This document shows, one piece after another, positions 21,449 through 29,822 of a stretch of DNA of 64,000 nt. Below the pieces are notes generated by a model that did no database searches, was not told the DNA's origin, and was given only the letters and a program-made list of their open reading frames with translations. Where the stretch lies: the NCBI GenBank assembly GCA_016870485.1, contig VGBM01000002.1, positions 173,033-237,032 of the forward strand, written 5' to 3'. Source of the stretch: Actinomycetota bacterium. Its GTDB lineage: Bacteria; Actinomycetota; Thermoleophilia; Gaiellales; F1-60-MAGs149. Positions within the stretch are counted from its first letter, which is position 1. Every line of letters starts with the position of its first letter. A program made the translations under genes and the position numbers.

Positions 21449-21805
21449 CTACGGGTGCGGCGTGATCGCGAGGATGGTGATCATCCCCGCCTCCGGGCCG
21501 TAGCACCAGAAGACGCGATGCGCCCCGGGCGTGCGGTTCTGCGCGAAGGCCTCGAAGACCATCGCCGCAGGGTCGAAGGGGTGCTCGCGGGAGTGGAACG
21601 CCTGCGTCTGGAGGCTCGGATGGCGCGGGTTCTCGTGCCGGAGGCGGAGGCCCTTCGCAACCTGCCGGTACAGCCCCTCCTGCTTGGGGCGCTTGCGGAC
21701 GCCGCGCTCCGCCCGCGCCCGCTGCGCGTGCTCGGCGGCCGCGCGCAGCGCGTCGAGGTCGGCCTGCGCCGAGGGCGTGAAGGCGATGGCGAACGGCGGC
21801 GCCAG
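21449..21805 (-). pseudogene. RelE/ParE-like toxin without canonical start codon
   Basis: On the minus strand 118 codons encode a protein ending in HRVFWCYGPEAGMITILAIT followed by PHP, a C-terminus I know from a ParE-like toxin family. The start of the fold is also recognisable (FAIAFTPSAQADLDAL). Back to the nearest in-frame stop there is no ATG, GTG or TTG; only CTG (21805-21803) sits where the start belongs. With the antitoxin before it broken by a stop codon, the simplest reading is a start-codon loss in a dying module. Rare CTG initiation remains possible, so the toxin might still be made at low level. Confidence 0.65.
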
Positions 21806-21809
21806 CGCC

Positions 21810-22097
21810 TCAGTCCCCGTCGTCCGGGAGGTCGTCGGCGAGCGCGATCAGCTCGGTCAGGTCGACGTCACGGACCACGTCCCCGGCCTTGGCCTCCGCG
21901 ATGCCGCGGAGAACCCGCTTGTGCGCCGCCTCGTTCTCCCACAGTCAGGCCTCGCTCTCAGGGATCACGCGGCAGACGCGGATCGCGAACCCGTCCGGTG
22001 TCTCCTCGACCTGGACCGTGCGCCCGGCGGCCGCAGTGCCGAGGGCGATGCGGCCCTTGCCGTCGACCGTCCTGATGGTCCCAAGTGGTTCGGGCAT
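21810..22097 (-). pseudogene. AbrB-like antitoxin interrupted by an in-frame TGA
   Basis: ATG 22097 has GTGAGGAGG eight bases upstream. The first 50 codons read as a short swapped-hairpin antitoxin start (LGTIRTVDGKGRIALGTA), then TGA at 21947-21945, then the same frame goes on for 44 codons (LWENEAAHKRVLRGIAEAKA) to the true stop at 21810. In relatives this position is Trp (EAWLYEN), so TGG became TGA. The truncated product would keep the DNA-binding part and lose the toxin-binding tail. Toxin and antitoxin frames are adjacent as in an operon. Confidence 0.75.
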
Positions 22098-22140
22098 CGT
22101 CGCCTCCTCACGGGGGGATAGTGGGACAGACCCGCTGTAG

Positions 22141-23346
<1,206 letters not shown>

Positions 23347-23365
23347 GCCCCGCGATTCCGCGCCC

Positions 23366-23385
23366 CCGGACCGCATGCGGTTCGG
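23366..23385. terminator. palindromic hairpin between convergent mdh and purK
   Basis: A 20-base near-perfect palindrome (CCGGACCGCATGCGGTTCGG, one mismatched pair) 20 bases past the mdh stop and 50 bases past the purK stop. There is no T-run. Likely a shared termination or barrier structure. Confidence 0.5.
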
Positions 23386-23437
23386 AGGCGTTCGCAGTCG
23401 ACAGGAACCACGCCGCGGCGCGCGACACCCGTGGAGG

Positions 23438-24544
23438 TCAGGTGCGCCAGGCCGCGTCGCACAGAGCCCGCACCCGCACGAGCGGGGCGGCCAACGCGTC
23501 CGCAGCGGCCGCCGTCACCGTGACGTGGCCGAGCTTGCGCCCGTCGCGCGGCGCCTTGCCGTAGAGGTGGAGGTGCGCAGCGGGGATCGCCAGCAGATCC
23601 TCGAGCGGCGGCTCGGAGCCCACGATGTTGACCATCGCGGTCGCGCCCCGCGCCGCGGGGTCGCCGAGCGGCAGGCCGCAGACCGCGCGCACGTGGTTCT
23701 CGAACTGGCTCGTGACGGCGCCCTCGATCGTCCAGTGGCCGGAGTTGTGAACGCGCGGCGCGATCTCGTTGGCGACGATCCCGCTGCCGGTGTCGAAGAG
23801 CTCGACGCAGAGCACGCCGATGTGGTCGAGCGCCTCCGCGACCGCGACGCCGATCCGCTCGGCCTCCGCCCGCCTGGTCTCGTCCAGGCCGGGCGCCGGG
23901 GCCAGCGTGCAGGCGAGGATGCCGTCGCGGTGCTCGTTCTCCACCGGCGGGTGGGCGGCGATCGCGCCATCCGCGCCGCGCGCCACGACGATGCTGAGCT
24001 CGCGCTCGAAGGCGACGAGACCCTCGAGGATCAGGTCCGTGCCGCCGAGCCCGGCCACGGCTCCGGCGAGGTCGTCGGCCGCCGCGACGCGCACCTGGCC
24101 CTTGCCGTCGTAGCCGAGCCGGCGCGTCTTCAGGATCCCGGGGGCACCGACCCGCTCGAGCGCGGCCGGGAAATCGTCGGGCCCGTCGATCAGGGCGTAC
24201 GGGGCGACGGCGATGCCGAGGCCGGCGAGGAGCTCCTTCTCGCGCACGCGGTCCTGGGTGACCGCCAGCGACGCGGGGAAGGGCAGCACGGGCACGCCGC
24301 GTTCGGCGAGGCGCGTGACGGCGGCGGCCGGCACGTTCTCGAACTCGTAGGTGACGACGTCGGCGCCGTCCGCCACCCGGTCGAGCCCGTCGGGGTCGTC
24401 ATAGGCCGCGACCACGTGGTCGGCGATGCGGCCCGCCGCGCAGTCGGACGACGGGTCGAGCACGGCCACGGCGATGCCGAGCGGCTCCGCCGCCTGCGCC
24501 AGCATCCACGCCAGCTGGCCGCCGCCGAGGATCGCGAGGCGCAT
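23438..24544 (-). CDS. purK: N5-carboxyaminoimidazole ribonucleotide synthase
   Basis: 368 residues from ATG 24544. An ATP-grasp enzyme that carboxylates AIR with bicarbonate and ATP to N5-CAIR. Seen are the N-terminal ILGGGQLAWMLAQAA, the glycine-rich ATP loop KTRRLGYDGKGQ, and the metal/phosphate site NEIAPRVHNSGHWTIEGAVTSQ in two parts. ATG overlaps the purE stop as TGATG, so PurE and PurK are coupled. A longer in-frame start at 24601 lies inside purE and is not needed. Confidence 0.96.
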   Translation of the reverse strand: MRLAILGGGQLAWMLAQAAEPLGIAVAVLDPSSDCAAGRIADHVVAAYDDPDGLDRVADGADVVTYEFENVPAAAVTRLAERGVPVLPFPASLAVTQDRVREKELLAGLGIAVAPYALIDGPDDFPAALERVGAPGILKTRRLGYDGKGQVRVAAADDLAGAVAGLGGTDLILEGLVAFERELSIVVARGADGAIAAHPPVENEHRDGILACTLAPAPGLDETRRAEAERIGVAVAEALDHIGVLCVELFDTGSGIVANEIAPRVHNSGHWTIEGAVTSQFENHVRAVCGLPLGDPAARGATAMVNIVGSEPPLEDLLAIPAAHLHLYGKAPRDGRKLGHVTVTAAAADALAAPLVRVRALCDAAWRT

Positions 24545-25041
24545 CAGGCCTCGCGCGGATCGGGGCCGGCGAGGACCGTCGCCGTCTGCTCGGCGCGCCA
24601 CGCCCGCACGGCCTCGGTGATGGCGGGCCGGCCGCGGCCGACGATGGCGGCGGCGAGGAGCCCGGCGTTGACGGCGCCGGCACGGCCGATCGCGAGCGTG
24701 CCCACGGGGATGCCGGCCGGCATCTGCGCGATCGAGAGCAGCGAGTCGAGGCCCTTAAGGGCCTGCGACTCGACGGGCACGCCGAGCACGGGCAGCGGCG
24801 TCTTCGAGGCGCACATCCCGGGCAGGTGGGCGGCACCCCCGGCGCCGGCGATGATCACCTCCAGCCCGCGCCCCTCGGCGGCCTCCGCGTACGCGAACAG
24901 CTTGTCGGGGGTGCGGTGCGCGGAGACGACCTCGCAGTCGTGCGGCACCCCGAGCGCCTCGAGCGTCTCGGCGGCGTGGCGCATCGTCTCCCAGTCGGAC
25001 TTCGAGCCCATGATGATCCCGACGAGCGGCGCCTCGCTCAT
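24544..25041 (-). CDS. purE: N5-carboxyaminoimidazole ribonucleotide mutase
   Basis: 165 residues from ATG 25041. PurE moves the carboxyl group of N5-CAIR to make CAIR. Class I features are clear: [25 protein letters not shown] with the catalytic His, and [18 protein letters not shown] ends six bases before the ATG, so purEK has its own leaderless promoter 14 bases beyond the stop of the upstream lyase-like gene. The C-terminal tail (about 150-165) is variable and unconserved. Confidence 0.96.
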   Translation of the reverse strand: MSEAPLVGIIMGSKSDWETMRHAAETLEALGVPHDCEVVSAHRTPDKLFAYAEAAEGRGLEVIIAGAGGAAHLPGMCASKTPLPVLGVPVESQALKGLDSLLSIAQMPAGIPVGTLAIGRAGAVNAGLLAAAIVGRGRPAITEAVRAWRAEQTATVLAGPDPREA

Positions 25042-25047
25042 GCGCTC

Positions 25048-25053
25048 ACCGTA
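25048..25053 (-). promoter_or_regulatory. -10 hexamer TACGGT for purEK
   Basis: Ends six bases before ATG 25041 on the minus strand. Confidence 0.6.
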
Positions 25054-25066
25054 GCGGGTCGGGTCG

Positions 25067-26560
25067 TCATGCCCCGGCGAGCTCCCGGGCCCGCTCGCGC
25101 AGGGCCGCGGCGGCCCCCGCGTCGGCCTCGCGCACCTCGGCGGCCCACACCCGCACGTCCGCGCAGCGCTCACGCACGTCGGCGCACATGCGGCGCACCT
25201 CGGCTGGGTCGGAGCCACCCGTCTGCGGGCGCAGGGCCGCGCAGGCGGCGGGGTCAAGGGCGGCCACGAGCGCGGCCTCGTCGACCGCCACCTCGGCGCC
25301 CGCGATCTCGTTGGCGGCCGCCGCGATCGCGGCGGCGTCGATCGGGGCGCCCGTCTCGACCTGGTCGCGCACGACGCGGCCGATCACGTGGTGGGCGGTG
25401 CGGTAGTCGAGACCGGTGGTCTGGGCGAGCATGTCGGCGACGTCCGCGGCGGTCACGAACGCCTCGCGCGCGCTCCGCTCCATGCGGGCCGCGTCGACCC
25501 GCATGCCGCGGGCGACGGCGGCGCCGAGCGCGCCCATCCGCTCGGCCTCGTCGAGGGCGCGCGGGATCAGCCCGTTGAGCAGGTGGAAGTGGTCGGTGCG
25601 CGCGGCGCCCGTGTGCATCGTGGTCAGGGCCGCCGTCAGGTCGCCCGCCGCCTGCCCCGCCCACGTGCGCAGGACGGCCAAGGCGTACGGGTTCTTCTTC
25701 TGCGGCATCAGCGCGCTGACCCGGCTGTGGGCGTCGTCGAGCTCGACCCAGCCGAACTCCTGGCTGCACCAGATCTCGAGGTCCTGCGCGAGTTGCGACA
25801 CCGAGGCCGCGCCGATCGCGAGGCCCGACAGCACCACCAGGTACGGGTCCGACTGCCACATCGCGTCCTTGGCGTGCTCCTCGACGCGCTCGTGCCCGAG
25901 CAGCTCCGCGAGGCGCTCGCGGTCGAGCGGCCAGCGCGAGCCCGCGCTGCCCCCCACCCCGGCGACGCTGCCGGCGAAGTCGCCCTGCACGCGCCGGTAG
26001 CGCTCGGCGCTGCGCAGCACCGGGTACGCCCAGGCGAGCAGGAGGTGCCCGGCTGTGGTCGGCTGGGCGGGCTGCAGGTACGTGTAGTCGGCGGCGAGCG
26101 ATCCGGCGAGGGGCTCGGACTGCCCGGCGAGCCCGTCCGCCAGCTCCGCGAAGCGGTCGGCGGTGGCCGCGAGGCCCGTGGCGGTCACGAGCCGCAGTGC
26201 GACCCGGAACGGCTCGCGGCGCGGGCGCCCCGCGCTCAGCCAGCCGGCGGCGTCGGCGCCGACGAGGCGCGTCAACTCGGCCTCGCGGTTCTGGAAGGCG
26301 TCGCCGACGGACGGGTCCCACGCGAAGGCGGCCGGGTCGATCGCATCGAGCTCGAGCAGGCCGCGCAGGAGCGCCGCCCCGCGCTCGCGGTCGAGCGCGC
26401 CCGACTCGACGAGCTGGATCGCGTGCGCGAGGTCCGAGCGGGACATGCCCTCCGCGAGCGCCGGGCCGGCCGCGGTCTCGCCGGCGTAGCCCGCGCGGAC
26501 GAGCTCGTCCGCGGGCCCGCTGGCCAGCCGGCCGCCCACTCCGAGGTGCCCGTCCGTCAC
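25067..26560 (-). CDS. argininosuccinate-lyase-like protein with altered active-site motifs
   Basis: 497 residues of the fumarase/aspartase superfamily, closest in layout to Arg[55 protein letters not shown] and a helical C-terminus. Yet several residues that define ArgH are changed. The substrate loop HTGRSRNDQ reads SAGRPRREP, the catalytic THLQ His is Tyr, and the GSS before MPQKKNP reads VSA. Superfamily chemistry is beta-elimination of fumarate; here it may be a different lyase or a non-catalytic protein. Its GTG start has TACCCT six bases upstream, and it is followed by purEK. A standard argH is not in the window; argF is at 53.8 kb. Substrate not assigned. Confidence 0.8.
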   Translation of the reverse strand: MTDGHLGVGGRLASGPADELVRAGYAGETAAGPALAEGMSRSDLAHAIQLVESGALDRERGAALLRGLLELDAIDPAAFAWDPSVGDAFQNREAELTRLVGADAAGWLSAGRPRREPFRVALRLVTATGLAATADRFAELADGLAGQSEPLAGSLAADYTYLQPAQPTTAGHLLLAWAYPVLRSAERYRRVQGDFAGSVAGVGGSAGSRWPLDRERLAELLGHERVEEHAKDAMWQSDPYLVVLSGLAIGAASVSQLAQDLEIWCSQEFGWVELDDAHSRVSALMPQKKNPYALAVLRTWAGQAAGDLTAALTTMHTGAARTDHFHLLNGLIPRALDEAERMGALGAAVARGMRVDAARMERSAREAFVTAADVADMLAQTTGLDYRTAHHVIGRVVRDQVETGAPIDAAAIAAAANEIAGAEVAVDEAALVAALDPAACAALRPQTGGSDPAEVRRMCADVRERCADVRVWAAEVREADAGAAAALRERARELAGA

Positions 26561-26566
26561 ACCGGA

Positions 26567-26572
26567 AGGGTA
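26567..26572 (-). promoter_or_regulatory. -10 hexamer TACCCT for the ASL-like gene
   Basis: Ends six bases before GTG 26560. The divergent hydrolase -10 is 31 bases away. Confidence 0.6.
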
Positions 26573-26603
26573 GCGGGCAGCGGCAGGGCGCTGCCCCGGC
26601 GCC

Positions 26604-26609
26604 TAGGCT
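26604..26609 (+). promoter_or_regulatory. -10 hexamer TAGGCT for the alpha/beta hydrolase
   Basis: Ends seven bases before ATG 26617. Confidence 0.6.
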
Positions 26610-26616
26610 GCGCCCC

Positions 26617-27390
26617 ATGCGCCTCAACGTGCACGCCTTCGGACCGGAGGACGGCGAGCCCGTCCTCGCCCTGCACGGGGTGACGGGGCACGGCCGCCGC
26701 TACGTGCACCTCGCGGCCGCCGCCCTCCCCGATCGCCGCGTCCTCGCCGTCGACCTGCGGGGCCACGGCCGCTCCGGCTGGGACCCGCCGTGGGACGTCG
26801 CCACCCACCTGGCCGACCTCCACGGGACCCTCGACGCGGAGGGCGTGACCGCCCCCGTCGACGTCCTCGGCCACTCCTTCGGCGGCCTGCTCGGCCTCGG
26901 TCTCGTCGCCACCGCGCCCGAGCGGGTGCGCCGCGCCGTGCTCCTGGACCCCGCGATCGCCCTGCCGGTGGCCATCTGCCGCCAGCGCGCCGAGGCCGCG
27001 GCCGCGACGGCCGGCTGGGCGTCGATGGAGGACGCCCTGGCGGCGCGACGCGAGGGCATCGCCGAGTCCGGCCAGGGCTTCCTCGAGGAGGAGGTCGCCG
27101 AGCACGTCGAGGAGCGCGCGGACGGGCGCTTCTGGTCGCGCTTCTCGCCGCCCGCGGCCGCGGTCGCGTGGAGCGAGATGAGCCGGCCGGCGCCGATCCC
27201 CGTCACGCCCCGCCCGATCCTCGTGGTGCGCGCCCTGCGGGACGACTACGTCCAGGACGCCGCGCTCCTCGCCCCGCTCGAGCGGGCGATCGGCTCCGAC
27301 CTCGAGGTCGTCGGCATCGACGTGCAGCACATCCTCTACTGGGAGGCGCTCGACGAGACCGCCGAGGAGGTGCGGCGCTTCCTCAGCTGA
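26617..27390 (+). CDS. alpha/beta hydrolase
   Basis: 257 residues, one alpha/beta-hydrolase domain with a short cap. The oxyanion segment is LHGVTGHGRRY, the nucleophile elbow is GHSFGG, the acid is probably in RALRDDYV and the His in VQHILYW. No signal peptide, so it acts in the cytoplasm. Substrate unknown. Its TGA stop is contained in TCAGCTGA (27383-27390), which also holds the stop of the convergent GNAT gene. Confidence 0.88.
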   Translation: MRLNVHAFGPEDGEPVLALHGVTGHGRRYVHLAAAALPDRRVLAVDLRGHGRSGWDPPWDVATHLADLHGTLDAEGVTAPVDVLGHSFGGLLGLGLVATAPERVRRAVLLDPAIALPVAICRQRAEAAAATAGWASMEDALAARREGIAESGQGFLEEEVAEHVEERADGRFWSRFSPPAAAVAWSEMSRPAPIPVTPRPILVVRALRDDYVQDAALLAPLERAIGSDLEVVGIDVQHILYWEALDETAEEVRRFLS

Positions 27391-28345
27391 CCGTGGCGCG
27401 GTCCGCGAGGACCCGCTCGAGCAGCCACTGCCCCGTCTCGCCCTCGAGATGCAGGCCCGCGGTCTGGGTCGGGGCCTGGGGCCGCTGCAGGCGCAGCCAG
27501 TCGCGACCGCCGCGCGCCGCGTGCAGGAGCCCCGACAGGAAGAACCCGCTCTCGCGCAGCGCGTCGACCGTGGCGTCCGCGAGCACCGTCAGGTCGTCGT
27601 CGGCGTAGACGACGTCGGCGAGCCGGCCGTCGCCGCGCAGCACCCGCTCGAGCGCGTGATGGTCGTGGTCGCCGGAGAGCCACAGCCGGGCCGTGCCGTC
27701 CTCCCCCTCCAACTCGACGTCGTCGGGCACGGGGCGCGGCTCGGCCGCCGCGTCAGGGTCGCCGAGCGCGAGCCCGAGATGGCCGTAGAGGTACCGCAGG
27801 TCGTCCGCGTACGGCGCGGGCAGGTGCAGCGCACGCGGCGCGGCGGCGCCGAGCGCGAGGTACGAGATCAGGTTGGCGCCGCGCTCCGTGTGCCCGTCCG
27901 CCTCGCCGGTCTGGGCCTGGGCCATCGCGGGCGGTGACCCGCCGAGGGGGAGCGCGGTCTCGCGGTAGCCGTGCTTGCACTCGGACCGCTGGCTGTGGAC
28001 GTGCGCGCAGGTGGCGCGGCCGTAGAGGGCGGGCAGCCCGAGGCCGCGGGCCCGCTCGACGGTGTGCTCGAAGAGGCGGTCGAAGAGGCCGAGCCCGCGC
28101 CAGGCGCGGTCGATCACGGCGACGCCGCTCTCCGCGGCCTCCCCCGGGGCGTCGAGCAGGAGCGCGTGGTGGCCGATCACCTGCCCGTCGGCCTCGGCCA
28201 CGGTGCTGACGACGTGCCCCGCCTCGAACTGGGCCTCGATCCAGCGCGGCGTGTAGAAGTCGCGGTGGCGGTAGTTGAACGAGTAGCCGCGGTACAGGAG
28301 CTGCGCGATCGCCGTCGAGTCGCCGTGGGTCGCGTTGCGGATCAC
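27383..28345 (-). CDS. GNAT-family N-acetyltransferase
   Basis: 320 residues, about twice a single GNAT domain. The N-terminal half has the fold: IAQLLYRGYSFNY, GQVIGHHALLLD, SGVAVIDRAWRGLGLFDRLF (acetyl-CoA loop) and HVHSQRSECKHGYRETA. The second half (about 165-320) is a separate domain I do not recognise. The GTG start overlaps the stop of the preceding ATPase-like gene (GTGA at 28345-28342), so the two are made together and may form a complex equivalent to single-chain anti-sigma/GNAT fusions. Acceptor unknown. Confidence 0.85.
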   Translation of the reverse strand: MIRNATHGDSTAIAQLLYRGYSFNYRHRDFYTPRWIEAQFEAGHVVSTVAEADGQVIGHHALLLDAPGEAAESGVAVIDRAWRGLGLFDRLFEHTVERARGLGLPALYGRATCAHVHSQRSECKHGYRETALPLGGSPPAMAQAQTGEADGHTERGANLISYLALGAAAPRALHLPAPYADDLRYLYGHLGLALGDPDAAAEPRPVPDDVELEGEDGTARLWLSGDHDHHALERVLRGDGRLADVVYADDDLTVLADATVDALRESGFFLSGLLHAARGGRDWLRLQRPQAPTQTAGLHLEGETGQWLLERVLADRATVS

Positions 28346-28698
28346 GATCTCCGCGGTAGCGCCCGTGCGGGCGCTGCGCGCCTCGTCGGCGGCGCCTCGA
28401 GCCCCTCCGGCAGCGGCCCATCGGGGCCGCCGGCGCGGCGCATCGGCACGCCCCAGTCGTGGACGTCGACGGCGATGCCGCGCTCGTCCAGCTCGAGGCC
28501 GAGTTCGACGTCGCCGCCGCCCGCACCGCCGTGCGAGCGCTCGACGCTGAACGCGACGAGGCAGCGCACCGCCGCCACCAGCCGCTCAGTGCCGTCGCCC
28601 TCCACCCCGGCCTCCGCGCAGAGGCGCACGGCGACGGCCTCGGCGAGCGGCATGGCCGATGCGGAGGCGGGCAGGGCCAGGGACACGCGGCCGGGCAT
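28342..28698 (-). CDS. small HATPase-like (RsbW/anti-sigma-type) domain protein, degenerate
   Basis: 118 residues. The pattern of LALPASASAMPLAEAVAVRLCAEAG, then a long helix where the N-box should be, then AVDVHDWGVPM like the G1 box (DxGxG region), matches serine-kinase-type HATPases such as RsbW. The N-box Asn is absent and no G2 box can be seen, so ATP binding is doubtful; the C-terminal 30 residues are Arg/Pro-rich. Start at ATG 28698 is set by TAGACT seven bases upstream. It is coupled to the GNAT gene by GTGA. It may act as a binding module rather than a kinase. Confidence 0.65.
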   Translation of the reverse strand: MPGRVSLALPASASAMPLAEAVAVRLCAEAGVEGDGTERLVAAVRCLVAFSVERSHGGAGGGDVELGLELDERGIAVDVHDWGVPMRRAGGPDGPLPEGLEAPPTRRAAPARALPRRS

Positions 28699-28705
28699 CG
28701 CGGGG

Positions 28706-28711
28706 AGTCTA
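28706..28711 (-). promoter_or_regulatory. -10 hexamer TAGACT that begins with the alkX-like stop codon
   Basis: Ends seven bases before ATG 28698. Its first three bases are the TAG stop (28711-28709) of the upstream winged-helix gene. Confidence 0.55.
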
Positions 28712-29821
28712 GGCGTCCACGGCGAGCCCGAGCGTGCGCGCGAGCCGCGCGGCTGCCCGCTCGAGGGCCCGCGGCGCGGACCGCCCCTCCCAGTGCATCG
28801 CTTTGATGCGCAGCACCCCGGCCGCGCGGTCCGCGGTGACGTCGGCGCGGCCGACGACGCGGTCACCCGCGAGCAGCGGCAGCACGTAGTAGCCCCAGCG
28901 CCGCTTCGGCGCGGGCACGTAGATCTCGAGCGCGTGCCGGAACCCGAACAGCCGCTCCGTCTCCGTGCGGTCCCAGATCAGGTTGTCGAAGGGACAGAGG
29001 AGCACGTCCACGGACGGGCGCGGCGCGGCGGCGGCGAGCGCCGCGGGGTCGGCGAGGCAGGCATGCTCGCCCACCCGCACCCGCACGAGCGCGCCCTGGT
29101 CGACGAGGTCCCGGGCGGCGCCGCGCAGCGTGCGCGCCCCGCCGGGCACGCGCAGGTAGTCGTGGACCCGCCCCTCCGTCGCGATGCCGCGCGCCGTCAC
29201 GGCCCGCGCGACCCGGTGGCGCAGCACCGCGTCGCGGTCCGTGACGGGCGCCAGCTGGGCCGGCGCGTAGAGCCGCTCGGGCAGGTCGTAGACGCGGGCG
29301 AACCCGCGCCGCTCGCGCACGGCGAGCCGCCCGCTCGAGAAGAGCGCCTCGAGCACCTGCTTGGCCGCCGACCACTCCCACCAGCCGGGGCGGCCCGCCC
29401 CACCGAAGGCCGCGGCATCGGCGGGGCCGTCGGCCTCGATCCGGCGCATCATCTCGCGCGCGAGGCGGCGGTGCTCGCGCAGGACGGGTCCGTACCAGCG
29501 GTGCGCGGTCTCCTCGAGCATCCCGGCGCGGTACCACGGCAGCTCGTCGGCGTGGATCAGGCTCGCCTCGTGGGCCCACACCTCGGCGATCCGGCCGGAG
29601 TGGCGCAGCCCGTTGAGGGTGCCGGGCGGTATCCGCCCCACGCGCGCCGCGAGCGTCAGCCGGTGCGCCCGGGCGACGGCGGTGACGGAGTCGATCTGGA
29701 CGCAGCCGAGCCGCCGGACCGCCTCGGCGACCTGGTCGGGGTCGGCGACCCGATGCCGGGCGGCGAAGCCCTGACGGGCCACGACGATCCGTCGCGCCTC
29801 GGCCGGGGCGAGCGTCTCCAC
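28709..29821 (-). CDS. winged-helix DNA glycosylase-like protein (AlkX/YcaQ, HTH_42 family)
   Basis: 370 residues. HTH_42-family features: RRIVVARQGFAA near the start, RLGCVQIDSVTAVARAH with the catalytic-type Gln-Ile-Asp triplet, AEVWAHEASLIHAD, and the C-terminal LLCPFDNLIWDR and FGFRHALEIYVPAPKRRWGYYVLPLL motifs. The QxD triplet puts it with YcaQ/AlkX rather than AlkZ, which has QxQ; YcaQ removes interstrand crosslink alkyl adducts. GTG 29821 follows the purH stop by one base, so it is read as the last gene of the purL-F-M-N-H operon. Confidence 0.87.
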   Translation of the reverse strand: METLAPAEARRIVVARQGFAARHRVADPDQVAEAVRRLGCVQIDSVTAVARAHRLTLAARVGRIPPGTLNGLRHSGRIAEVWAHEASLIHADELPWYRAGMLEETAHRWYGPVLREHRRLAREMMRRIEADGPADAAAFGGAGRPGWWEWSAAKQVLEALFSSGRLAVRERRGFARVYDLPERLYAPAQLAPVTDRDAVLRHRVARAVTARGIATEGRVHDYLRVPGGARTLRGAARDLVDQGALVRVRVGEHACLADPAALAAAAPRPSVDVLLCPFDNLIWDRTETERLFGFRHALEIYVPAPKRRWGYYVLPLLAGDRVVGRADVTADRAAGVLRIKAMHWEGRSAPRALERAAARLARTLGLAVDA

Positions 29822-29822
29822 C

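Noticed and set aside
21945..21947. In-frame TGA as a selenocysteine codon
   Set aside because: Homologues have Trp here, the protein is an antitoxin rather than a redox enzyme and no selenocysteine insertion hairpin is seen downstream.
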